Origin: Paeniglutamicibacter quisquiliarum
Lineage (GTDB): Bacteria; Actinomycetota; Actinomycetes; Actinomycetales; Micrococcaceae
Direction of reading: 5' to 3'
Length of the DNA stretch: 64,000 bases
Assembly: GCF_019084045.1 (NCBI RefSeq)
Contig: NZ_JAHRED010000001.1
Location: forward strand, 682,001-746,000
Shown here piece after piece: positions 17,875 to 25,837 of this stretch (position 1 is its first letter; each line of letters starts with the position of its first letter). The notes beneath the pieces were generated by a model. That model had not been told where the DNA came from, did not search any database, and saw only the letters and a program-made list of their open reading frames with translations. The position numbers and the translations under genes were made by a program.

Positions 17875-19539
17875 TCAGGCGGTGGCCGGAACGGCGGCGG
17901 AGCGTGCGTAGCTGGACGTGCCGCCGACGAAGGTGCCCAGGACCTGCAGCGCGGAAATGTCCGCGGCCTGCAGCGGGGATTCGGAAAGCACCGTGAAGTC
18001 CGCGAGCTTGCCGCGGGCCAGGGACCCGCGGTCGGCGAACAGGCCGGTGGCCCTGGCCGCGTTCACCGTGTAGAGCCGCAGGGCCTCCAGCGGCGAGAGG
18101 CACTCGGCCGCTCCGCCCAGGACCAAGCCGTTTTCGGTCCTGCGGTCCACGGCCGAGGCCATGGCGCGGCGCACGTTGTTGTCTGCCACCGGCAAATCGG
18201 AACTGCCGGCGGCCAGGACCCCGGCGGCCAACAGCGAGGCGCCCCGGTAGAGCCAGCCCTCGCGCCCGGGGCCCACGAGCTTGGCGAACTGGTCGCCCAG
18301 CGGGCCGATGAAGGAGGCCTGCGGGGTCACCGCGATCCCGTGCCTGGCCACCGCCTCGACCTGGTCGGGGCGGGCGATGCCGAAGTGCTCGATGCGGTTG
18401 GGCAGCGCATTGCGGCCGTGCTTCTCCTGCAGCCCGGAGATGATCTCGATCGCCAAGTCGATGGCCGCATCCCCGATGGCGTGCAGGGCCACGGGCCAGC
18501 CGGAGCGGTAGGCGGCGGCGATCCGGTCGCGGTAGGCCTGGGCGTCGTCGAGCAGGTAGCCGGTGTTGTGCAGGTGTCCGCAGTAGTCCTCAGTCACCGC
18601 GGCGGTGGCGCCCAAAAGCGAGCCGTCCATGAACACCTTCACCGGGCCCAGCGAGAGGTGCTCGTTGCCGAACCCGGCCACGACACCCAGGTCCACCCCC
18701 AGCCCGGTGCCGGTGCCGTGGGCGTCGGAGGCATGGGATTCCTGCGCGCGCAGCGCGTCGAGCGTCGGCATCAGCTGGGCCCGGGCGTGCAGCCTTCCGG
18801 CGGCCAGCGCTCGCTGGTAGGCGGTGACCTCCACGGGGGAGTGGCCGATCCAGCCGCCGCCGATGCCTGCCTCGGTGAAGGAGGTGATGCCCTCGGCGGC
18901 GTAGCGGGCGGTTGCGGCATCCAGCGCCCCGACGATCTGGTCCACCGAGTAGGGCAGCAGCATCTTCTGGATGATGCCCTGGGCCGATTCCTCGACCAGC
19001 CCGGTCGGGGAACCCTGCGCATCGCGCACCACGGCGCCGCCCACGGGATCGGCGAAGCCGGGTTCCAGCGCCCCGGCCAGGGCCAGCGTGGCCGTGTTGG
19101 TGATCGAGGCGTGCCCCGAGACGTGGCGCAGGTACAGCGGGCGGTCCCCGGTGATCGCGTCGAGCCGCTTGATGTCGGGGAAGTGCCCGCCGTGGTTCTT
19201 GTGGTTGAAGCCGGTGCCGTTGAGCCACACGCCGGGGGCGGCGGCAAGCCGCTGCATCTCGGCCTCGAGCAGGGCGTAGAGCTCCTCCAGCCCGCGGGCC
19301 TCGGAGAGGTCCAGGGCGGCGAGCCCCAGCCCCCACCACGTGGTGTGGCAGTGCGCGTCGATGAAGCCGGGGGTGATGGCCGCGTCGCCGAAGTCCTCGG
19401 TGCGATCCGCGGTGCATCCGGCCAGCTCCTCGTCGAAGCCCACGATGCGCCCGCCGATGATGCCCATGTCGCGTGCCGTCGGACGGTCCTCGTCCATGGT
19501 CAGGATGGTGCCGGCGCGCACCAGCGCATCGAGCCTCAT
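17875..19539 (-). CDS. YtcJ-like metal-dependent amidohydrolase
   Basis: A 554-residue amidohydrolase-superfamily enzyme. The N-terminal beta-sandwich precedes the barrel motif TPGFIDAHCHTTWWG, whose HxH binds the active-site metal. Later features are a DGSLLGATAAV loop, GDAAIDLAIE and GSDLPVADNNVRRAM, all found in YtcJ/NfdA-type N-substituted formamide deformylases. The ATG at 19539 overlaps the stop of the ThDP enzyme gene (ATGA), so translation is coupled. It probably cleaves an amide or formamide in the pathway of this operon. Confidence 0.88.
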   Translation of the reverse strand: MRLDALVRAGTILTMDEDRPTARDMGIIGGRIVGFDEELAGCTADRTEDFGDAAITPGFIDAHCHTTWWGLGLAALDLSEARGLEELYALLEAEMQRLAAAPGVWLNGTGFNHKNHGGHFPDIKRLDAITGDRPLYLRHVSGHASITNTATLALAGALEPGFADPVGGAVVRDAQGSPTGLVEESAQGIIQKMLLPYSVDQIVGALDAATARYAAEGITSFTEAGIGGGWIGHSPVEVTAYQRALAAGRLHARAQLMPTLDALRAQESHASDAHGTGTGLGVDLGVVAGFGNEHLSLGPVKVFMDGSLLGATAAVTEDYCGHLHNTGYLLDDAQAYRDRIAAAYRSGWPVALHAIGDAAIDLAIEIISGLQEKHGRNALPNRIEHFGIARPDQVEAVARHGIAVTPQASFIGPLGDQFAKLVGPGREGWLYRGASLLAAGVLAAGSSDLPVADNNVRRAMASAVDRRTENGLVLGGAAECLSPLEALRLYTVNAARATGLFADRGSLARGKLADFTVLSESPLQAADISALQVLGTFVGGTSSYARSAAVPATA

Positions 19540-21176
19540 GCGTTGGCCTCCGCGCGGTGCGCCACGGTGCCCGGGCCCATGGTGGACGGATCGGTCTTCA
19601 GGTGGAGCACCGCCGGCAGGCCGCTGGCCAGGGCCCGTTCCAGCGCCGGGGCGAAGTCCGCGGTGTTTTCCACAAACTCCCCGTGCCCGCCGAAGGATTC
19701 GATCCACCGGGCGAAGTTCGGGTTCTCCATCGCCGTGCCCGAGGGCCGCTGCGGGTAGTGCTGCTGCTGGTGGGCCACGATGGTGCCGAAGATGCCGTTG
19801 TCGGCCACGACGATGAGCGGTGTGCCGCCGTGGGCGAAGGAGACGGCAAGTTCCTGGGCGTTCATGAAGAAGTCCCCGTCCCCGCAGACGGCCACGACAT
19901 GGCGTCCCGGGTGCATGATGCTTGCCGCCACCGCGGCCGGGACCGAGAGTCCCATGGCGCCGTTGCGCGGGCCCACCAGGGATTTCGGTCCGTGGTGGGA
20001 GAGGTAGCGGTGGCCCCACAGCGTGGCGTTGCCCGCGCCGTAGGTGATGATCCGGTCATCGTCCAGGGCCGCCTCGAGGGCCGCGAAGGCCAGCCCCAGG
20101 TCCACCCCGGTGCCGCCGTCCGGGCCGGGGGCAGCGAAGGCCAGCTGTTCGGCGCGCAGCGTGTCCATCCATTGCGCGCCGCGGGAGCCACGCAGCGTGT
20201 GGCCCGCCGGCAGGGCGGCGACGCACTCTGCGGGGGACACTGCCAGGTGGGCATCGATCCGCCCGGCGTGGCCGATGAGCTCCGCGTCTTTGGAGATCAC
20301 GATGGTTGGGGTGTCCAATGCCGCCTTGTAGCCCTCGGAGAGCACGTCTGAGCGGGTGCAGCCGATGAACACCAGCAGGTCGGCGTCGTTCAGCGCGGCA
20401 ACGGCGCGCTCGGCGCGGCCGTAGCCCAGCCAGCCGGCGTAGGCGGGGGAATCGTGGTCGATCGCGTCGTAGGCCCGCCAGTCGGCGAGCACCGGGACGT
20501 GGGCGGCGGCGGCGAAGCCGGCCAGCGCCGCAGAGGTGGCGGCATCCCAGCCGTCCCCGCCGACGATGATGGCCGGACGCTCGGCTGCACCCAGCATGGT
20601 GGCAAGCATTCCCATGCCGGAGGCTCCCGGGGCGGCGTCGGGCAGCGGGAGGATGGCGGGCAGGGGCGAATCGGTCAGGCGCACCAGCACGTCCTCGGGC
20701 AGGCCCACCACCACGGGCCCCGGGCGGCCGGTGGAGGCCAGGCGCATGGCGCGCGCCACGAGGTCCCCGGCCTGGTGCTCGTCGTCGAGCACGTACACGG
20801 CCTTGGCGGTGGTGGAGAACCAGCCTTCCAAGCTGAACTCCTGGAAGGAGTCGCGCCCGCGGTCGGCCAGCGGGATCAGCCCGACGAACAGGACCATGGC
20901 CGTGGCGTCCTGCCAGGCGGTGTGGATCGCGATCATGGCGTTGGCGGCGCCGGGACCGCGGGTGACCATGGCGATCCCGGGCACCGTGCCGAGGCGTCCC
21001 TCGGCCAGGGCCATGAAGCCGGCGCCGCCCTCGTGGCGGGTGACCACGGTGTGGATGGAGGAGTCGTGCAGGCCGTCGAGGACGTCGAGGTAGCTTTCCC
21101 CCGGGACTGCGTAGATGCGCGAGACGCCGTGGGCCTCGAGGGTCTTGACGATGAGGTGTCCGGCTGACATGGTCAT
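19536..21176 (-). CDS. ThDP-dependent enzyme, acetolactate-synthase-like (catabolic)
   Basis: A 546-residue thiamine-diphosphate enzyme with the three-domain ALS/POX/BFDC fold. The cofactor-activating glutamate is present in TRHEGGAGFMA (Glu49), which argues against glyoxylate carboligase, where a valine replaces it. The ThDP/Mg site reads CGDGDFFMN...VADNGIFG in the C-terminal domain. Biosynthetic acetolactate synthase would normally sit beside ilvN; none is present. The ATG at 21176 is 12 bases after AAAGGA. Its place between a transporter and two amide hydrolases suggests decarboxylation or carboligation of a pathway 2-oxo acid; the substrate is unknown. Confidence 0.85.
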   Translation of the reverse strand: MTMSAGHLIVKTLEAHGVSRIYAVPGESYLDVLDGLHDSSIHTVVTRHEGGAGFMALAEGRLGTVPGIAMVTRGPGAANAMIAIHTAWQDATAMVLFVGLIPLADRGRDSFQEFSLEGWFSTTAKAVYVLDDEHQAGDLVARAMRLASTGRPGPVVVGLPEDVLVRLTDSPLPAILPLPDAAPGASGMGMLATMLGAAERPAIIVGGDGWDAATSAALAGFAAAAHVPVLADWRAYDAIDHDSPAYAGWLGYGRAERAVAALNDADLLVFIGCTRSDVLSEGYKAALDTPTIVISKDAELIGHAGRIDAHLAVSPAECVAALPAGHTLRGSRGAQWMDTLRAEQLAFAAPGPDGGTGVDLGLAFAALEAALDDDRIITYGAGNATLWGHRYLSHHGPKSLVGPRNGAMGLSVPAAVAASIMHPGRHVVAVCGDGDFFMNAQELAVSFAHGGTPLIVVADNGIFGTIVAHQQQHYPQRPSGTAMENPNFARWIESFGGHGEFVENTADFAPALERALASGLPAVLHLKTDPSTMGPGTVAHRAEANA

Positions 21177-21273
21177 GGGCTGTGCTGGTCCTTTGTGGTG
21201 GAGCGTGAAGAAGTCGGGTTGCCGTGTGGGCCCGGCACCGGATGCGGGGCCCACACGGCGGGAGGGGGTGTGG

Positions 21274-22596
21274 CTAGTGCTTGAATCCGGGCAGCTCGAC
21301 GCTGAGGCGCGGGGCGATGACCCCCGCCACGGCGGTGAACAGTGAAAGGAAGATGAGCATCGCGGCGGCCGGCCACCAGTGGTTTGACGCCGCGGCGACC
21401 AGGGCGGTGGCGGCCAGCGGGATGAACCCGGAGATCATGCCGGCGGTGTTCTGTGCGAAGCCCACCCCGGTGTAGCGGGTCTTGGCCGGGAACAGCCCGG
21501 TGAGCACCGTGCCGGAGGCGGCGTAGGGCAGCGAGAGCGCAGCGACCGCCAGGGTCATGCCGGTGATGACCAGCACGTCGTTTCCGGATTCAATGAGCAG
21601 GAATGCGGGCCAGGCGATGACGGCGGAGAAGATGCCGCCGTAGGTGATGACCTTGGAGGAGCCGAAGCGCTCGCCGAGGCGCCCGCCGAGGATCAGCACG
21701 GGGATTTCCACGACCGCGGCAATGATGCCGCCGGCAAGCATCAGCGAACGCTCGTAGTCCAGCACGTTGACGCCGTACCAGACCACGAATGCGGTGACCA
21801 GGTAGAACCCGCCGATGCCGAGCATGCCCGCGGCCATGCCGATGATGATCTGCTTCCAGGATTCCCTCAGCGTGGTGCGGATCGGGGCCTTTTCGGTCTC
21901 GCCCTTCTCCATGAGTTCCTTGAAGACCGGGGACTCGTCGAGGCGGCTGCGGATGTACAGGGCCACGAGCAGCATCGGGATCGCTGCAAGGAACGGGATG
22001 CGCCAGCCCCAGGCGTCGAAGCTTTCCTGGGAGAAGAACACGGTCATCAGGAAGAAGCCACCGGAGGAGAGGATGGTGCCGATCGGGGAGCCGATCTGCG
22101 GCAGCGCCGCGTAGCGGGCGCGGCGGTGCAGGGGTGCGTTCTCCACGACGATGGTCATGGCGCCGGACCACTCGCCGCCGACGAACAACCCCTGCATGAT
22201 GCGCAGGAGCACCAGCAGGATCGGGGCCGCGATGCCGATGGCGGCGTAGGTGGGCAGCAGGCCGATCAGGCCGGTGATCACGCCGATGCCGACAATGGTG
22301 ACCATGAGCGTCTTGCGGCGCCCGATCTTGTCGCCCATCACCCCGAAGATCATGCCGCCGAGAGGGCGGGCGACCAGCCCCACGCCGAAGGTGGCGAAGG
22401 CCGCCATGGCGGCGGCGGTGGCGTTCTGGCTGGCGAAGAACTGGACGTTGAAGACCAGTGCCGCGGCGGCGCTGAAGAGGAAGAAGTCGTACCACTCCAT
22501 GGCCGTGCCAATGAGGGCACCGACCGCTACCTTGGTGGCCTCCTTGTCGGAGATCTGTCGAGTTGCACCCGCTTCGAGTGTTCCAGTGTGGGTCAT
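21274..22596 (-). CDS. MFS importer, metabolite:H+ symporter (MHS) family
   Basis: A 440-residue twelve-helix transporter. VGALIGTAMEWYDFFLFSA near the N terminus, GDKIGRRKTLM after helix 3 and the QGLFVGGEWSGA loop are hallmarks of the MHS family (ShiA, ProP, KgtP), which imports organic acids, betaines or shikimate with protons. It is the first gene of the four-gene leftward operon and presumably brings in its substrate. The ATG at 22596 is chosen because it starts just before the conserved N terminus. Confidence 0.9.
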   Translation of the reverse strand: MTHTGTLEAGATRQISDKEATKVAVGALIGTAMEWYDFFLFSAAAALVFNVQFFASQNATAAAMAAFATFGVGLVARPLGGMIFGVMGDKIGRRKTLMVTIVGIGVITGLIGLLPTYAAIGIAAPILLVLLRIMQGLFVGGEWSGAMTIVVENAPLHRRARYAALPQIGSPIGTILSSGGFFLMTVFFSQESFDAWGWRIPFLAAIPMLLVALYIRSRLDESPVFKELMEKGETEKAPIRTTLRESWKQIIIGMAAGMLGIGGFYLVTAFVVWYGVNVLDYERSLMLAGGIIAAVVEIPVLILGGRLGERFGSSKVITYGGIFSAVIAWPAFLLIESGNDVLVITGMTLAVAALSLPYAASGTVLTGLFPAKTRYTGVGFAQNTAGMISGFIPLAATALVAAASNHWWPAAAMLIFLSLFTAVAGVIAPRLSVELPGFKH

Positions 22597-22733
22597 GGGA
22601 TTATCTGCCTGAATCTCAAGGGGAGGGCCGTTGCGTTTCTGCTCGCCATCCGGATGGTGGGGACATGTTTCATCTTGCCAAGGATCCGCGGTGACATGGC
22701 GCACGTTTCGCAACGAGTTCCACGCCACAAACG

Positions 22734-22750
22734 GTGCAAATGCACATAAT
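22734..22750 (+). promoter_or_regulatory. Palindrome and -10-like element before the PucR gene
   Basis: GTGCA (22734-22738) and TGCAC (22741-22745) form a small perfect inverted repeat, immediately followed by CATAAT (22745-22750), which resembles a -10 box. The ATG at 22759 is only nine bases further and the intervening GGGGGG abuts it, so a leaderless transcript is likely. The palindrome could be the autoregulatory site of the PucR protein; no good -35 is visible. Confidence 0.35.
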
Positions 22751-22758
22751 ATGGGGGG

Positions 22759-23943
22759 ATGTTAACGCCAGATTTCCCGGGAATCACGCAAAGCGACAAA
22801 AACCACGACACCCTGCGCTGGGAGTCGCTGCTGGACCGCCTGGATGTCGGGGAACTGACGGACGAGTTCATCCGGCGCCTCGGCACCGTTCCCAGCTACG
22901 CCGTGTCCCCGCTGCCGGCCAGCGAGATCAGGCGCACGGGCAGCGCGTCGTTTGAGGCGTTGATCCTGGCGATGAAGGCCGAGGACGACGAGCCGGACTA
23001 CCTGCGCGAACGAGATGCCATCGCGCTGGACGTGGGGGTCTCCCGGGCCCGGGCCGGGGTCCCGATCGAGGCGCTGATGACGGCGATCCGCCTGGACTTC
23101 TCGGTGATCTGGGAGGCCATCACCGGCATTGCCGAGCCGGGGGACGCGCAATTGCTGGTCGGGCACACCGCCCGGGTCTGGGAAGTTGTTGACGGCTACG
23201 CCGGGGAAACGCAGCGTGCCTACGTCGCGGAGTTGGCCAGGATCCAGGCGGAGGCGGCCAGCATGAGGCAGGGCTACCTGGCGACGCTGTTCAGCCAGAA
23301 GAACCTCACCCCTGCCGCACTGGAACGGATTGCCGAGGAACTGGGCCAGGACCTGGACACAGAATATGTGGTGGCGGTGGCCTCGTGGGACCACATCCCC
23401 GCCTTGCGACTGGCACTGGCCAATGCGCCGGCCGGCCGGCAGGTGTTTACCTACTCTCGGGCCGATGCCCTGGTGGTCTTCTTTCCGCTGGGAATCCGTG
23501 CGGGCTCCGAGGGGCAGCGGCTCTACGCGAGCCTGGAGCGGCTCACCTGCGGATTGCTCGGCGAGGGCTGCACCCTGGAACGGGTTCCGCATGCCGCGGC
23601 AGTGGCCGCCTCGCTGGCCAAGCTGCTCGAGCCGGCGGAAGAGGGGGCCATGACCTGGGCGCGGGGCTGGGCGCGCATGGCCAGGCTCGAGCTCGACCGG
23701 GCGGGTGCCCCGGGACTCGGCGAGGTCGAGCGGGCCCTGCACGGTTGCGGGACGACCGAACGCCGCCGGCTGCGCGAGGCGGTGGAGGCGTACCTGCAAA
23801 CCGGCAGTATTGCCCAGGCCGCGGACCGGCTGTATTGCCACCGCAACACCCTGCTGAACCGGCTGAAGCGCTTTGCCGGGCTCACCGGCGTGGACCCGAT
23901 GGTGCCCCTCCAGGCGGCGCGGCTGGTGGTGGGTTGGTCGTAG
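22759..23943 (+). CDS. PucR/CdaR-type transcriptional regulator
   Basis: A 394-residue regulator. The C-terminal PucR HTH (HTH_30) reads LREAVEAYLQTGSIAQAADR followed by LYCHRNTLLNRLKRFAGLTG, about residues 330-375. The middle region (MRQGYLATLFSQKNLTPAAL onwards) resembles the CdaR GGDEF-like segment, and the N terminus is an all-helical sensing part. PucR-type proteins switch on purine, ureide or other catabolic genes when the intermediate is present. It is divergent from the MHS/ThDP/amidohydrolase operon with 162 bases between, so it is the likely activator of that operon. Confidence 0.9.
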   Translation: MLTPDFPGITQSDKNHDTLRWESLLDRLDVGELTDEFIRRLGTVPSYAVSPLPASEIRRTGSASFEALILAMKAEDDEPDYLRERDAIALDVGVSRARAGVPIEALMTAIRLDFSVIWEAITGIAEPGDAQLLVGHTARVWEVVDGYAGETQRAYVAELARIQAEAASMRQGYLATLFSQKNLTPAALERIAEELGQDLDTEYVVAVASWDHIPALRLALANAPAGRQVFTYSRADALVVFFPLGIRAGSEGQRLYASLERLTCGLLGEGCTLERVPHAAAVAASLAKLLEPAEEGAMTWARGWARMARLELDRAGAPGLGEVERALHGCGTTERRRLREAVEAYLQTGSIAQAADRLYCHRNTLLNRLKRFAGLTGVDPMVPLQAARLVVGWS

Positions 23944-23963
23944 GCGGGCAGGGGCACTAGATT

Positions 23964-24548
23964 GTGAAAATGCCACAAGCTACCCCCATCACCGTATCGA
24001 TAACCCGGACGGTACTTCCCGAACACCACCGACGCTTCAACGCCTGGGTCCAGGCCGGCCAGGAACTGGCCCGCGAATGGGACGGCTACCTCGGATCCGG
24101 ATGGATCCGCACCGCCCCTGACTCCAACGAATGGCATGTGCTCTACCGGTTCGCCTCCGCCAAGGCGCTTGCCGCCTGGGACGGATCCGCCGAGCGCCGC
24201 TGGTGGATTGACAGCGCCGCGGAACTGGTGGAAATCACCAAGGTGGAACACCGCACGGGAATCGAGGGCTGGTTCGAGCAGCCCGGGGACACCACCGTCA
24301 CGATTCCCGAGACAGTGGTGCCCCCGCGGTGGAAGCAGGCGGTGAGCATCTTCCTGCCGTTCTTCCCGCTGAGCCTGCTCTCCAACCTCCTGCTGATGCC
24401 GCTGCTGCATGACTGGCCGCTGGTGCTGGCCGTGCTGCTGAACATCTGCATCCTCACCCCGCTGATGACCTACATCTTCCTGCCGGTGACCACGCGGTTG
24501 CTGCGGCCCTGGCTGCAGAAGCCGCGCGGCGGGAAAAGCCGGGCGTAG
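23964..24548 (+). CDS. ABM-domain protein with C-terminal membrane helices
   Basis: A 194-residue protein. The first ~105 residues form a ferredoxin-like antibiotic-biosynthesis-monooxygenase domain (VLPEHHRRFNAWVQAGQELA, RFASAKALAAW), and the last 80 carry two strong transmembrane helices (about 125-145 and 150-175) with a basic tail. This ABM plus two-helix layout recurs in uncharacterised bacterial proteins. GTG 23964 has AGGGG nine bases upstream; ATG 23970 is an alternative. It begins 20 bases after the PucR stop and may be co-transcribed with it. The function is unknown. Confidence 0.75.
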   Translation: MKMPQATPITVSITRTVLPEHHRRFNAWVQAGQELAREWDGYLGSGWIRTAPDSNEWHVLYRFASAKALAAWDGSAERRWWIDSAAELVEITKVEHRTGIEGWFEQPGDTTVTIPETVVPPRWKQAVSIFLPFFPLSLLSNLLLMPLLHDWPLVLAVLLNICILTPLMTYIFLPVTTRLLRPWLQKPRGGKSRA

Positions 24549-24626
24549 GGACCGCAAACAGCCCCGGCGTGCCGGAGGAGACCGGGTTGGCCCCCTCCCG
24601 CACGGCGTGGCGTTGCGGCGATAGGG

Positions 24627-25610
24627 CTAGAGCAATTCGGCGCGCAGCTGCTCCGCGGACTTCGGGGAGAGCAGGCCCGGGGCCACGTCGAACACGGTCT
24701 TGGCACCGACCTGGCCGGCCTGGTTCATCCGGTGCACCGCGCGGGCGTAGGCCACCAGCACGCTGGAGGTGAATTCCGGGTTGGACTGCAGCGTCAGCGA
24801 GTATTCGATGACCTGGGCATGCTCGTCGCTGGTGTTGCCGCTGCGGAAGACGAACCCGCCGTGCGGCATCGAGGAGTGCTCGGCGGCCAGGGTGGCGGCG
24901 TCGATGAAATTCACCGTGGTGTCGTACGCATCGAAGTAGTGCTCCATGGTCACGATGGACTCGCGAACCGCCGCGGCGTCAGCGCCGTCCTCGAGCACCA
25001 CGAAGCATTCGCGCACGTGCTTCTGTCGGGTCTCCAGGCTCGGGCGCTCGCCCGCACGGACCTGGGCGATCGCCTGGGTGCTGGGAATCGTGTACTGGAC
25101 GCCGCCGGCGACGCCGGGCACGCGGCGGATGGCATCCGAATGGCCCTGGCTGAGCCCGCGTCCCCAGAAGGTGTAGGTTTCGCCGTCGGGCAGCAGCGCC
25201 TCGCCGTAGACCCGGTTGATGGAGAACATGCCCGGATCCCAGCCGGCCGAGATCAGCGCGGTCTTGCCCGCCGCGGCGGCCGGGGCATCGACGGCGGCGA
25301 AGTGCTCGGGGATCCGTGCATGGGTGTCGAAGCTGTCAACGGTATTGAACAGGGCTGCCAGTGCAGGTCCCTGTTCTGGGAGGTCGGACTTGGAACCGCC
25401 GCACAGGACCAGCACGTCGATGTCCTCGGTGTGCCCGGGCAGCTGGTCCATGTGGAAGGCGGGGGCGCCGCCGGGAAGCGACAGGGCCGCGGGGTCCCGG
25501 CGGGTGTAGACGCCCACGAGCTCCATGTCGGGGTTCTTGGCGACGGCCGCCTGCACTCCTCGCCCCAGGTTTCCATAACCGGCAATGCCAATGCGGATTG
25601 TTGCTCCCAC
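24627..25610 (-). CDS. ddh: meso-Diaminopimelate D-dehydrogenase
   Basis: A 327-residue NADPH-dependent enzyme that reductively aminates tetrahydrodipicolinate directly to meso-diaminopimelate for lysine and peptidoglycan synthesis. The Rossmann motif GYGNLG is at residues 11-16. Signature stretches shared with Corynebacterium glutamicum Ddh are SAGWDPGMFSINRVY, FWGRGLSQGHSDAIRR, VNFIDAATL and SSMPHGGFV, and the length is close to the usual 320. GTG 25610 is chosen because GAGGA lies five bases upstream; GTG 25622 is in frame but has no binding site. Many actinobacteria lack this one-step route, so its presence is informative. Confidence 0.95.
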   Translation of the reverse strand: MGATIRIGIAGYGNLGRGVQAAVAKNPDMELVGVYTRRDPAALSLPGGAPAFHMDQLPGHTEDIDVLVLCGGSKSDLPEQGPALAALFNTVDSFDTHARIPEHFAAVDAPAAAAGKTALISAGWDPGMFSINRVYGEALLPDGETYTFWGRGLSQGHSDAIRRVPGVAGGVQYTIPSTQAIAQVRAGERPSLETRQKHVRECFVVLEDGADAAAVRESIVTMEHYFDAYDTTVNFIDAATLAAEHSSMPHGGFVFRSGNTSDEHAQVIEYSLTLQSNPEFTSSVLVAYARAVHRMNQAGQVGAKTVFDVAPGLLSPKSAEQLRAELL

Positions 25611-25751
25611 GAATTTCCTCACGTCAAAGTGTTTTTAATATTCCTTCCACGGTAGTGCCTGCGACGCCGGAACACCTAGACGGTTGCGGTCCGGGCCAAG
25701 ACGGCGATGCCCGGCGGCCCCATGCCGTCGATTTGGGCTGAAACGGTACAA

Positions 25752-25799
25752 GGCGCGGCCGGTGCGCCCGCCCCGAGGGGAAGTCGCACCGGCCGCGCC
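25752..25799 (-). terminator. Strong GC hairpin after the heptad-repeat gene
   Basis: GGCGCGGCCGGTGCG (25752-25766) pairs perfectly over 15 bp with CGCACCGGCCGCGCC (25785-25799). It is 39 bases downstream of the stop of the leftward heptad-repeat gene and upstream of ddh. The rest of this 227-base gap shows nothing else recognisable. Confidence 0.75.
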
Positions 25800-25837
25800 G
25801 GTGGTGTCCACGGCCCGGGGACCGCGAAGGGTGGAAA

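Noticed and set aside
19536-21176. Assignment as glyoxylate carboligase, tempting beside an allantoate-amidohydrolase-like gene and a PucR regulator
   Set aside because: Glyoxylate carboligase lacks the ThDP-activating glutamate, whereas this protein has Glu49 in TRHEGG; no glyoxylate-pathway partners are nearby.
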